Below, piece by piece: positions 54,801 to 62,827 of a stretch of DNA of 64,000 nt. The DNA comes from Myxococcota bacterium (lineage in GTDB: Bacteria; Myxococcota_C; UBA6777): the NCBI GenBank assembly GCA_023150835.1, contig JAKLKB010000022.1:3388-67387 (forward strand), given 5' to 3'. Both the position numbers and the translations under genes were made by a program. Below the pieces are notes generated by a model. That model worked only from the letters and a program-made list of their open reading frames with translations. It made no database searches and was not told the origin of the DNA. The stretch's first letter is position 1, and every line of letters starts with the position of its first letter.

Positions 54801-55991
54801 TTTTATACAGGCAGCGTGACTTTTGGCGCGAATGTGCTGACCTCGCTAGGCCAAGAAGACGCTTTTTCGGTCAAGATGAGCCAGACAGGGGCGACGTTGT
54901 GGGCCAAAAGCGCGGGTGGAACGGCCAACGATCAAACAGATGGAGATGGCATCGACGGTTCGGGCAACCTCTATAGCATCGGTTTGTTGGGACGACACAG
55001 CACGCCGATGACCTTTCCGACCAATCCACCGACCACATTGACACCACGCGGTCCTTACGACGCGTACGTGATGAAGCAAAACAGTGCGGACGGAACAGCG
55101 GCATGGGCCGTCCAACTGGGCGGCAATAGCTATGATTGGTCCGGCAAGATCGCGACAACCGCAGCAGGAGATAGCTTTGTCACGGGCTGGATCGTCGGCC
55201 CCAATCAGCAGATCTGCGCGCATACCGTGACCGACTCGTACCACGAGATCTTTGTGGCGCGAATTGAGCCGACGGCGGGCCGTTGTATGTGGGCCAAGAC
55301 GGTGGGAGCACCCGGCGTGAGTGATTATCCTGCGGGCTTGGCGGTGAGTGGAACGAATGTGTATGTGACGGGCCGTTTCCAAGGTACGGCGAGCTTTGGG
55401 GCGACGCAGTTGACCTCGCTAGGTGGCTTTGATGGCGTGGTCTTTAGCATGACGGATCAAGGCGCTTTTGGGTGGGCGCGTGGTTTCCACGGCACGCAAG
55501 ATATCCTTGTGGGTGGCGTTGTGGTCGATGGGACGAACCTTTATGTGTACGGGACTTTTTCGGGGACCGCACAATTCGGCAGCTACTCCCTGACCGCAAC
55601 GGGCGGAGCCAACGCGTTTGTGGTGCGGATGACGAACACAGGCACGGTGTCTTGGGCAAAAAATCTCGGAACATCCGGGATCTTGCAGATGATCCGCACG
55701 GCATCTGGAAAGATCTACATGACAGGGAGCTTTTCAGGCACGATCCGCCTCGACAACATCACGCTCACCTCTGTCGGCGGCAACGATGTGCTGTTTGCAG
55801 AGATCGATAGTACGGGGGCTTTCCGACGTGCAGAGCGGGCTGGTGGCCCAAACAATGACGCGGGGCGCGGGATCGCCGTCAATAGCGCTGGACGGATCTT
55901 TATCGTCGGAAGCTACGATCGGCAAGGTTCTTTTGGCCCTGCGAACCTCACCGCCTCTGGCAACGCCATCTTCTTGTGGGCTTTCCAGTGA
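51900..55991 (+). CDS. Giant lipoprotein: 23 Stig1-type Cys repeats plus beta-propeller
   Basis: 1,363 residues. Lipobox (CLFSC, Cys19). From 25 to about 935 there are 23 units of about 35-45 residues built on CxxxCVDxxxDxxHCGxCGxxC, the Stig1-like pattern, making roughly 20 percent of the segment cysteine. The C-terminal 400 residues are a propeller-like domain of the SBBP type (repeats such as NLLFGGFYTGSVTFG, NVYVTGRFQGTASFG, KIYMTGSFSGTIRL, each followed by a Trp-Ala-Lys strand). It must be exported and disulphide-bonded. Function unknown; a cell-surface or sheath protein is likely. GGGGG five bases before the ATG is the only ribosome binding site. The next gene encodes a shorter homologue and follows after 35 bp. 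Confidence 0.92.
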   Translation: MLIRWIAIGWVGLVCLFSCTEQTTKCQKDGDCPSGMQCLAGRCFCPSGLSVCGTACVDLRGAAEHCGACGQACKGGKRCQQGNCVCGAGQVDCGTACVDIRSDGTNCGGCGRTCASGEFCTNGRCAASCPSQTPQSCGGSCVDPQNDPLHCGQCNLACKAGELCQAGQCVCSQGRASCGDQCADLQSNPAHCGSCGRACPSGQRCASGQCLANCPESTPTLCFGGCIDTKTDGQHCGQCGQRCPTQQQCTDGRCVCPNGTILCDGRCVDPRIDPSHCGTCGNVCNNGVFCSKGQCLPECTVATETICLGGCADTQTDPAHCGKCANACGIGFVCKGGQCLCPDGQTDCNGQCVDTKIHALHCGACAKSCKDGEVCAAGACTASCPTETPKICYQACVDPQTNTLHCGDCNRRCQAGQICDKGSCQCPNGTRLCDGLCTDIKTDGLHCGGCHRRCPDRFACQAGLCQLQCPSGQIVCNGGCVDPKTDDSHCGKCGVTCQAPQRCQDARCLCPSGQTACGTGCIDLQINPQHCGVCDKACGAGEQCVAGKCQTNCSTGQSVCAGKCVDVKTDAAHCGACGNACGTGQLCVNGQCGCSTGQTFCAGACVFTEWDPAHCGSCGNACGAGQFCVQGKCQSCPPQAPQCGASCCPNQLACCNNACTDTQNSLQHCGACGQTCTATQGCCSGTCITLQNNNQHCGACGNACASPQRCCGTACANTDQDPQNCGSCGNKCPAGSSCCGGVCKNLQTDNQNCGACGTFCGRAQVCCGGTCRNYLTDPQHCGSCGRACAAGQACCNGQCVSTQTDTQHCGGCGLACSTAQRCCSGKCAGLQNDPQHCGGCGIACTTGQSCCGTACANTQTSTQHCGRCGTSCLAGQSCCSGSCADTQSNPQNCGSCGLNCNAGQVCRSGVCSACAASSECPSNQFCRNGLCTPCTTACDNAYSFSSTGTASPRELFVDGSGNLLFGGFYTGSVTFGANVLTSLGQEDAFSVKMSQTGATLWAKSAGGTANDQTDGDGIDGSGNLYSIGLLGRHSTPMTFPTNPPTTLTPRGPYDAYVMKQNSADGTAAWAVQLGGNSYDWSGKIATTAAGDSFVTGWIVGPNQQICAHTVTDSYHEIFVARIEPTAGRCMWAKTVGAPGVSDYPAGLAVSGTNVYVTGRFQGTASFGATQLTSLGGFDGVVFSMTDQGAFGWARGFHGTQDILVGGVVVDGTNLYVYGTFSGTAQFGSYSLTATGGANAFVVRMTNTGTVSWAKNLGTSGILQMIRTASGKIYMTGSFSGTIRLDNITLTSVGGNDVLFAEIDSTGAFRRAERAGGPNNDAGRGIAVNSAGRIFIVGSYDRQGSFGPANLTASGNAIFLWAFQ

Positions 55992-56026
55992 TCTCTACGA
56001 CGCGCAAAGAAAGGAATCTGTGGATC

Positions 56027-58153
56027 ATGATCCGTCGGAATATGCCTGCGTCTCTTTTTCTTCGTGGTGTCTGGGCCTCGCATCTTCGGCTATTTTTGGC
56101 TTGGCTTGGGATGGCCGCAATCCCGCTTGCTTGTGGAGGGGTTGTGTTTGCTCCTTGCGCAGACGACAAAGCCTGTGCCCAAGGCCAACGCTGTCTCAAC
56201 GGAACGTGCCTTTGTCCCGAGGGCAACGCTCTTTGTAGTGATGCTTGCCAGAATCTACTCCAAAACAACCAACACTGCGGCGTTTGTAACAACGCCTGTC
56301 CAAGCGGAAAAAGCTGCGTCCAAGGGGGCTGTATGTGTCCCGCAGGCTCGGTGGATTGCAACGGGGCCTGTGCCAACTTGAACGCGGACGTCAACCATTG
56401 CGGGCGTTGCGGGCAGATCTGCTCTGGCGGTGAAAAGTGCGCAAGTGGCCGTTGTGTGACGGATTGTCCAAGCACGACATCTACCGATTGCGGCGGAGCT
56501 TGCATCGATCTTCAAAGCAGCGCCAAGCATTGCGGAGCTTGCAACAAAGCCTGTGCGGACGGGCAGATCTGCGTCAACGGCGTGTGTCGGTGTCCTCCCG
56601 GGGATCTGTCTTGTGGTTCTGCTTGTGCCGATGCAACGGTCTCGAACCAACATTGCGGGGTCTGCGACAATGCTTGTCCGAATGGTCAGCGTTGTGCAAG
56701 CGGGCAATGCGATACAAGCTGCCCTGAAAGTACCCCCTCTCTGTGCCTTGGTGCGTGCGTGGACACGCGCTTCAACGATCTGCATTGTGGCCGTTGTGCG
56801 GAGCGTTGCGAAGAAGGGCGGCGCTGTGTCGATGGAGTGTGTCGCTGCCCCGATGGGATGCGCGAGTGTGCGGGCCGTTGCGTGGATCTGAATACAGATC
56901 GCGAACATTGCGGAGAATGTGGGCAGATCTGCGCCCAAGGTTTGCTTTGTGCTGAAGGCAACTGCGTTGTAAGCTGTCCCGAAGCGACCCCCAACGCTTG
57001 TTTTGGCGGCTGTTTTGCGACGCAGACCAACCCCAATCATTGCGGTGGGTGCGGAACGCGCTGTTTGGATGGACAGGCTTGTAGCGGCGGAAGCTGCGGG
57101 TGTTCTGCGCCGCTTTCTCTATGCAACGATCAATGTGTCGATACGCAAACCAACGTACTTCATTGCGGAAAATGCGGCACACGTTGTCCTGATGGAAAGC
57201 GTTGTGCTGCCGGTCAGTGCGTCACCTCTTGCCCGACGGAAACGCCAAAGATCTGTTATGGCGGATGTATCGATATCCAGAGCCATCCGCTGCATTGCGG
57301 AGGCTGCGGAAAACGCTGTCCTGCGGGACTCACCTGCAAGAGCGGGCGTTGTGATTGCCCAAGCGAGCGAACTCTTTGCAATGGACGCTGCGTCGATACC
57401 CAAACCAGCCGCCTTCATTGCGGCGCATGCGGTCGCCTCTGCCCAACGGGGTACACCTGCCAAAAGGGCGGATGCGTCATCCTTTGCTCTACTGCTTTCC
57501 CCAACCTGTGCGGAAAGCAGTGTGTCAACCTTCAAAGCGATCGCCGCCATTGCGGGACTTGTGACAAGGCTTGTGCTGACGACAAACGTTGCGAACAAGG
57601 AAGCTGCATCTGCCCCCTTGCACAAACTGAATGCAGCGGAAAATGCGTCGACACCCAGACCGATCTCCAACATTGCGGAGCTTGCGGCAAAAAATGCCCA
57701 AGCGGTGAGCGTTGCGTGGCGGGTGTTTGTCGGACAGATTGCCCTATAGGACAAACCCAATGCAGCGACCGTTGCGCAGATACCCAAACGGACGCCCAGC
57801 ACTGTGGTCAATGTGCAAACGCTTGCGGCCCGACCTTGCGCTGTAGCGGAGGCCAATGTGTTTGTGCAGATCCAAGCTTTGTCGAATGTAGCGGCGTGTG
57901 CGTCAATACCAAACTGGACCCCCAACATTGCGGTCAATGCAGCAAAAAATGCCCCACAGGACAGGCCTGCGACAACGGAACGTGCCAGCTTTGTCCCCAA
58001 GGCAGTCTCCAGTGCGGCACGACCTGTTGTCCCGGGAACTTCCTTTGCTGTGGCAATGCTTGCGTCGACCCGAAGATCAATCCCCAACATTGCGGTCAAT
58101 GCAGCAAGGTTTGTTCTGCGGGACGCCCCTGTAGCAACGGTGTTTGTCAATGA
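56027..58153 (+). CDS. Stig1-repeat lipoprotein, 15 units, no propeller
   Basis: 708 residues. Signal peptide with lipobox (AIPLAC, about Cys36). From 45 to the end there are 15 units of the HCGxC type (NNQHCGVCNNAC, NPQHCGQCSKVC), and the chain ends directly after the last unit. It is a paralogue of the protein before it and is probably co-transcribed. A long N-terminus before the hydrophobic core makes the start uncertain; ATG at 56027 has AAAGGAA twelve bases upstream. Confidence 0.9.
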   Translation: MIRRNMPASLFLRGVWASHLRLFLAWLGMAAIPLACGGVVFAPCADDKACAQGQRCLNGTCLCPEGNALCSDACQNLLQNNQHCGVCNNACPSGKSCVQGGCMCPAGSVDCNGACANLNADVNHCGRCGQICSGGEKCASGRCVTDCPSTTSTDCGGACIDLQSSAKHCGACNKACADGQICVNGVCRCPPGDLSCGSACADATVSNQHCGVCDNACPNGQRCASGQCDTSCPESTPSLCLGACVDTRFNDLHCGRCAERCEEGRRCVDGVCRCPDGMRECAGRCVDLNTDREHCGECGQICAQGLLCAEGNCVVSCPEATPNACFGGCFATQTNPNHCGGCGTRCLDGQACSGGSCGCSAPLSLCNDQCVDTQTNVLHCGKCGTRCPDGKRCAAGQCVTSCPTETPKICYGGCIDIQSHPLHCGGCGKRCPAGLTCKSGRCDCPSERTLCNGRCVDTQTSRLHCGACGRLCPTGYTCQKGGCVILCSTAFPNLCGKQCVNLQSDRRHCGTCDKACADDKRCEQGSCICPLAQTECSGKCVDTQTDLQHCGACGKKCPSGERCVAGVCRTDCPIGQTQCSDRCADTQTDAQHCGQCANACGPTLRCSGGQCVCADPSFVECSGVCVNTKLDPQHCGQCSKKCPTGQACDNGTCQLCPQGSLQCGTTCCPGNFLCCGNACVDPKINPQHCGQCSKVCSAGRPCSNGVCQ

Positions 58154-58189
58154 TATCGGATGGGTGCAGTTGGATGGTGTTTGTGGGGT

Positions 58190-58297
58190 GTCATACGATA
58201 TCCGAGTGATGTGTATATACGTAAACGCCCTATTCTTGGGCAGCCACGGGGGGCTGCCCCTACATTTTTAGGATCACGCGCCCTGCGGATTTCGCAT
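58190..58297 (+). repeat. Family B MITE-like element, copy 5 (full length)
   Basis: Left end TCATACGATATCCGAGTG, then GTGTATATACGTAAACGCCC, the hairpin, GGATCACGCGCCC and the right end TGCGGATTTCGCAT, an imperfect inverted copy of the left end. It lies between convergent genes and is followed at once by family A copy 8. Confidence 0.85.
58238..58269 (+). terminator. Intrinsic terminator carried by family B copy 5
   Basis: Stem GGGCAGCC / GGCTGCCC, loop of six bases, then CTACA and five T. It is 85 bases after the stop of the Stig1-repeat lipoprotein gene. Confidence 0.65.
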
Positions 58298-58412
58298 CAC
58301 CCCACTCCCCACTTCCAAGGGCGCGGCTCCCTTGCCCCCGTGTTGGCGGACTGAGCGGCTACTTTTCAAACCAACGACTCTGCCGCTTGCAGCAGCACGA
58401 ACACGTCTTTGT
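58295..58412 (+). repeat. Family A element, copy 8 (diverged)
   Basis: CATCACCCCACTCCCC, CTTGCCCCCGTGTTGGCGGA, CTTTTCAAACCAACGACTC, GCCGCTTGCAGCAGCACGAA and CACGTC. The first arm of the terminal hairpin is lost, probably at the junction with family B copy 5. It is between two convergent genes. Confidence 0.8.
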
Positions 58413-58467
58413 TGGTTGCGTGAGTCCTGTGGGATAGGAATCTTGGGGGGAGCATACCGCGTGGATG

Positions 58468-59568
58468 CTATCTGCGGACGCGGACGACTTGGATAACTTG
58501 CGGAGGATCTTCTTGTTTTCGGCGTGCGGCGATCAGGAAAGATACCAGAAACATCCCCATGCCTGCCCCCATCACCCACGAAGAGATCGTCACAAATGGC
58601 CCAATCAACGGCTCGACAAGCATCTTGACGAAGGGCAAGGCCATCTCGGCCAGCTTTTGCGAGGCGCGATCCGAGACCAAGGGGAGCCCGCTTGTGAGGC
58701 GTGTCAGATCGATCCCCGAAGCCGCTATCTGCGTCAAGCCTTCCTTGATACCGGACGATGCAGACCACACGATAGCTCCTGAAAGGGCGACGGTGAAGCC
58801 CATCGACATCAAAAATCCCCGCGTACCCGTCGATGTCACAAGCAGCGCCCCCAAACACAACAGACCAAAGGGGAAAAAAAAGAGCGACCACGAAAACTTC
58901 CGCACCATCACCAGATCGGTCGCAAGTTCTTGGCTGTGTTGTGGTGTGAGCAAGAGATATTTCTGGGTTTTTTTCGCGCTCTCGGCTTGCAATCGCGCCC
59001 AAATCAAGCGCAGAGCCTCTTCACTTGGCGAACACGCAGGGTAGGTGCCCTCCGAAGAGGACTTGGTCAAAGCAACGGTCCATCGGGCTTGTTGTTGGGT
59101 ATCGCAAGGCGGCATCTTGGCCATCACACCTCTGACGTATTGCTGCACCACAGGCCCCGTTAACGCCGCATAGTACGGCCCAAGACGGATAGTGATCGGC
59201 TTGTCTACGGTCTTCCCTTGCACGACCCCGCCTAGCCGCGAAAGCGCGACCAGCAACTCCCCTTCAAACCACGTTTTGAGACCACTTTTCTCAAAGACTT
59301 CGGACAACTTCATCGGTGCTTGTTCGAGTGCCATCAGCCACTTTTGGGCTTCAGGATCTTTCGCCATATCGGGGGACTTGGAGATCACCCGCAACGCTTG
59401 ATCGGCCAACGGCGGCAGGTCACGTACCACCTGTTTGGGGACGTTGCTTGTGTAGTCCCGCACCAAGGCGTCTTGCGAAAAAGCCACCACCATGATCGCG
59501 ACGATCATCCCTGTCACTCCGAACGCCAACAGCACAAACCAACCCACCAGCTTTTTGATCACTCCCAT
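58468..59568 (-). CDS. Integral membrane protein of unknown function
   Basis: 366 residues. One N-terminal transmembrane segment (about 4-30), a soluble domain of about 210 residues with a Cys pair (PPCDTQQ, YPACSPS), then hydrophobic segments at about 245-262, 270-290 and 335-355, ending in a basic tail (RRKQEDPP). No family recognised. The start at 59568 is supported by GAGGAG about ten bases upstream; the frame is open for another 100 codons without protein-like sequence. Divergent from the saccharopine dehydrogenase gene. Confidence 0.85.
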   Translation of the reverse strand: MGVIKKLVGWFVLLAFGVTGMIVAIMVVAFSQDALVRDYTSNVPKQVVRDLPPLADQALRVISKSPDMAKDPEAQKWLMALEQAPMKLSEVFEKSGLKTWFEGELLVALSRLGGVVQGKTVDKPITIRLGPYYAALTGPVVQQYVRGVMAKMPPCDTQQQARWTVALTKSSSEGTYPACSPSEEALRLIWARLQAESAKKTQKYLLLTPQHSQELATDLVMVRKFSWSLFFFPFGLLCLGALLVTSTGTRGFLMSMGFTVALSGAIVWSASSGIKEGLTQIAASGIDLTRLTSGLPLVSDRASQKLAEMALPFVKMLVEPLIGPFVTISSWVMGAGMGMFLVSFLIAARRKQEDPPQVIQVVRVRR

Positions 59569-59899
59569 CGGCTTTTTTCTCCTCAGCAACATATTGACGA
59601 TGCGCGCTGTACATTGGGACATCCCCCTGCTCTCAGCAAGCCCGTCGGCTGTTTTTCTCTCAAACAGCTTTTTCTCAACACACAAGCGCCCACAACATCG
59701 CTGTTTTTGCGAACAAGCCTTGACGAAACGACCCTTGTTGGCCAAGATCTGCGCCTGCCAACGCAGAGCCACAACGCTCAACACCAACACGCTGAGGCGA
59801 GGCAAGCCACGACCACGACCACTTCTCGCTTCGCTTTGTGTGCAACGATCACGACGGCAGGTTGCACGCACTCACTTCTCACACAAAAGGCGCCAAACG
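59569..59899. other. Divergent promoter region, no further gene seen
   Basis: 331 bp between the membrane protein and saccharopine dehydrogenase genes. It is rich in short pyrimidine and purine runs; I found no element of families A to C and no convincing promoter boxes. Confidence 0.5.
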
Positions 59900-61264
59900 A
59901 TGGGCAAGATCTTCGTGATCGGTGCAGGACGCTCCGCTTCTACTTTGATTCGTTATCTTCTCGAAAACGCCGAGGCTCAATCTTGGGAGATCCGCGTCGG
60001 TGATATCAACCTCGAACTCGCCAAACAAAAGATCGCCGGTCATCCGCGTGGACAAGCCGTCTTGTTTGACTCGCTCGACCGCGCCACCTACGGCGACCAC
60101 ATCACATGGTCCGATCTGGTGATCTCGATGCTCCCGGCTTCGATGCACGTCCCGATCGCACGCGAGTGCATCGATCACGGAAAACACCTTCTGACCGCTT
60201 CGTACATCTCCGATGAGATGCAAGAACTCCACGCCGAGGCACAAAAAGCCGGCGTACTCTTGCTCAACGAGATGGGACTCGACCCCGGCATCGATCACAT
60301 GTCTGCGATGCGTATGCTCGATAAACTCCGCGAACAAGGCGTTCCCATCGTTCGTTTCGAGTCCTTCGCAGGTGGACTCCTTGCCCCCCAAAGCGAAGCA
60401 AACAACCCGTGGCGCTACAAATTCACATGGAACCCCCGCAACGTCGTCCTCGCAGGGTCGGGTTCTGCCGTCAAGTTCGTCCAAGAAGACCGCTATAAAT
60501 ACATCCCTTACCAGCGGCTGTTTCGTCGCACAGAGATCATCGAGATCGAAGGATACGGCAAGTTTGAAGGGTACGCCAACCGCGACTCGCTCAAGTACAT
60601 CGATGTGTATCGTCTGCGTGGTATCCCCACCATCTATCGCGGAACACTCCGACGTCCCGGGTTTTGCAAGGCATGGGATGTCTTTGTGCAGCTTGGCGCA
60701 ACCGATGATTCTTATCTGATGGAAGGCAGCGAAGACATGACCTGCCGCGAATTCATCGACTCCTTCTTGCTTTACGACACCCAAGACAGCACACGCCTTC
60801 GCCTGATGCACTACCTCCGACTTGACCATGATTCTCCTGAAATGGAAAAGCTCGACTGGCTCGGTATCTTCGACGACACACCCATCGGCTACGGAAAGCC
60901 CGGGACGCCCGCGCAACTTCTTCAACATATCCTTGAGAAAAAATGGAACCTCGAACCTGACGACAAAGATATGATCGTCATGGTCCACAAGATCCACTTT
61001 CTCGATTCCGACGCCAAACGCCACCAACTCTTTTCTTCTACCGCCATCCTCGGCGAAGATCGCACCTATACCGCCATGGCGCACACCGTCGGCCTCCCCC
61101 TCGGCATCGCCGCTCGTTTGATCCTCAACCGCACCATCCAGCTAACGGGCGTCCAACGCCCCACCCTCCCCGCGATCTATCACCCCGTCCTCCAAGAACT
61201 CGAACGCTACGGGATCACCTTCCACGAACGCGAAACTGCCGTCCAATTCGAATCCATGTACTAA
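59900..61264 (+). CDS. Saccharopine dehydrogenase family protein
   Basis: 454 residues, the usual length of the LYS9-like type. Rossmann nucleotide motif at the start (FVIGAGRSASTLIRYLL), then NEMGLDPGIDHMSAMRM, ESFAGGLLAPQSEANNPW and KFTWNPRNVVLAG, all typical of saccharopine reductase. It would interconvert saccharopine and 2-aminoadipate semialdehyde plus glutamate, in lysine metabolism; bacterial members can act in carboxyspermidine-type reactions instead. No other lysine gene is nearby. AAAAGG lies about ten bases before the ATG. The stop is followed directly by a family B element. Confidence 0.9.
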   Translation: MGKIFVIGAGRSASTLIRYLLENAEAQSWEIRVGDINLELAKQKIAGHPRGQAVLFDSLDRATYGDHITWSDLVISMLPASMHVPIARECIDHGKHLLTASYISDEMQELHAEAQKAGVLLLNEMGLDPGIDHMSAMRMLDKLREQGVPIVRFESFAGGLLAPQSEANNPWRYKFTWNPRNVVLAGSGSAVKFVQEDRYKYIPYQRLFRRTEIIEIEGYGKFEGYANRDSLKYIDVYRLRGIPTIYRGTLRRPGFCKAWDVFVQLGATDDSYLMEGSEDMTCREFIDSFLLYDTQDSTRLRLMHYLRLDHDSPEMEKLDWLGIFDDTPIGYGKPGTPAQLLQHILEKKWNLEPDDKDMIVMVHKIHFLDSDAKRHQLFSSTAILGEDRTYTAMAHTVGLPLGIAARLILNRTIQLTGVQRPTLPAIYHPVLQELERYGITFHERETAVQFESMY

Positions 61265-61384
61265 TACGAGAGCCGCCCGTTGCGTGATCGTAAAGAAGTC
61301 GGGGCAGACAGGTGTGGCTGCCCAACAATCGGGCATCTGCGTACTCTCGTTTGCTGTGTACATCACTCGGATATCGTCTCATCG
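61263..61384 (-). repeat. Family B MITE-like element, copy 6 (full length)
   Basis: AATACGAGAGCCGCCCGTTG, GATCGTAAAGAAGTCGGGGC, AGACAGGTGTGGCTGCCC, GTACATCACTCGGATATCGT. The two ends are imperfect inverted repeats of the TCATACGAKATCCG type, in the opposite orientation to copy 5. It touches the stop of the saccharopine dehydrogenase gene. Confidence 0.88.
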
Positions 61385-61404
61385 TTCTGACTTGTTGGAA
61401 CGTG

Positions 61405-61588
61405 TTTTTTGGGACGCTGCCCCAAACCCCGCAAGGGGTCGCAACACACCACAAACCGCTGCCCTCGCTTCGTTTTAACTCTGCTCCAAAACCCGCCATA
61501 GGTCGCAACCCCTTGACTCCATGTTGGCGCAACAAGCAGACGTATCTCACCCAAACCACTCCGCCGCTTGGAGTGGCGCGAACACGCG
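61405..61588 (+). repeat. Family A element, copy 9 (first arm duplicated)
   Basis: TTTTTTGGGACGCTGCCCCA and CCCCGCAAGGGGTCGCAAC, a spacer, then a second start (CCAAAACCCGCCATAGGTCG) that continues with CCCCTTGACTCCATGTTGGC, CCGCCGCTTGGAGTGGCGCG and AACACGCGATC. It lies between two convergent genes, directly after family B copy 6. Confidence 0.82.
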
Positions 61589-61619
61589 ATCTCTTTGTCG
61601 CTCTTACCGCATTTTCTGA

Positions 61620-62312
61620 TCAATCGTCGCCCCAACCTTCGAGATCCACTTGCGAAGGACTCGCGGGGGGTGGAGTGTGGCCCTCTAACCAGATATCTTC
61701 TCGTGCCTCTTGCGCTGCTTTTGTCGTCTCGGTGGTTTGCGCGGCTTTCTCCCCCGACGCCGCTAGGTCGGATGACGGGGATGAAGCCGATCGGGCCGAA
61801 CCCGCTTGTACCGATAATCCTTGCGGATCGGTGGCGGTCCATTCGTCCCAGTTTTCTTGCGGGAGCATTACTGAACCCGGCAGATCCACCGAAAAAAACT
61901 GTGCGAGTTCGGTTAAAAACGTTGTCAGCGTACCATCCGAGACGACCATCGACAAAGAAGTCCCCAAGGGATCGCGTCTGGGAACGGTACAGATCGCGCT
62001 CTCCAAGCGCAACATCCCCGCGTCCGTTTCTTCGCCACGAAACAAAAGATGTCCCTCGGCAGAACGCCAAGAAAAGGCTTCGACGTTGAGTTGGCGGTGG
62101 GCTTCTTCGGGCGAACGCACAAGGCGCAACAAGCGATGAAAGTATTCGACCAAGTCCACAGGATGCGCGTGCAAGACCCACACAGTCAAATACGGCAGAC
62201 TGCCCATCTGAAACGAGACTCGAAAGCGCAAGATCGGCTCCCCTTCGGCCAATCGAAAGGCTTCCGAAAAATGGATCTCATGGTGGCTTTGCGATGACTT
62301 TAATACAACCAT
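61620..62312 (-). CDS. Hypothetical protein with acidic/Ser-rich C-terminus
   Basis: 230 residues, no signal peptide. The first 145 residues look like an alpha/beta domain (PILRFRVSFQMGSLPYLTVW, SVDLPGSVMLP); the rest is Ser/Ala/Glu-rich and probably disordered. I do not recognise it. The start overlaps the 3' end of the preceding minus-strand gene by 13 bases, indicating coupling. Confidence 0.7.
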   Translation of the reverse strand: MVVLKSSQSHHEIHFSEAFRLAEGEPILRFRVSFQMGSLPYLTVWVLHAHPVDLVEYFHRLLRLVRSPEEAHRQLNVEAFSWRSAEGHLLFRGEETDAGMLRLESAICTVPRRDPLGTSLSMVVSDGTLTTFLTELAQFFSVDLPGSVMLPQENWDEWTATDPQGLSVQAGSARSASSPSSDLAASGEKAAQTTETTKAAQEAREDIWLEGHTPPPASPSQVDLEGWGDD

Positions 62313-62623
62313 AGCACGCGCTCCGCGCTTTCGCGCTCTTCAGATCTTTGTGGCCGAACGACGGACTGTTCCGCCTTGTAGCATGCACCCCCCAAAAAGA
62401 AAAGCACCGCCCTTTGTTTTTGTACAAAGACAGGCAACACCTGTTGAGCGAGGACTGAATCGAAGACCACAGGAGCTTCTTTGGTGCCTTTCACGATCAG
62501 GCCACCTTCTCCCCCTTCTACCCGTCCCACATCCATCACGGCGTCCTCTCCAAACAACAGCTTTGTTCCGGCTTGGAGGGTCAAGACGGCTGCGGGGTCA
62601 CCGCCGACGTCCAACCCAACCAC
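62300..62623 (-). CDS. Small hypothetical protein (non-ATG start)
   Basis: About 104-107 residues, from GTG at 62623 or TTG at 62614 (the latter after GGAGG). Sequence such as LQAGTKLLFGEDAVMDVGRV and EAPVVFDSVLAQQVLPVFVQ reads as a small beta-rich domain; the C-terminus is charged. The frame is open further upstream but runs into the kinase gene on the other strand. Overlap with the next gene supports it as real. Family unknown. Confidence 0.45.
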   Translation of the reverse strand: MVGLDVGGDPAAVLTLQAGTKLLFGEDAVMDVGRVEGGEGGLIVKGTKEAPVVFDSVLAQQVLPVFVQKQRAVLFFLGGACYKAEQSVVRPQRSEERESAERVLWLY

Positions 62624-62827
62624 CTCCCATGGGATCGGTTGGCCTACCCACGTGGCGTTCTGGCGTATTTCTGTTTTCTGAACACATCGTGGTGGTGCCC
62701 GTAGAGCGTACTGCTCTTGACATCCGACTCCCTCTCTCGGTACAGTCCTCTCCTCTGGTGGACTCCGCAACCCACCGAACTCCCTGTATCTTTGTGGATG
62801 CACGAAGTCGCCAACAGGAAACCCCCC

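Noticed and set aside
51900-58153. Repeated TGCGG-rich DNA as a satellite or CRISPR
   Set aside because: The periodicity follows the Cys-rich protein repeat in frame and diverges at third positions, so it is coding.
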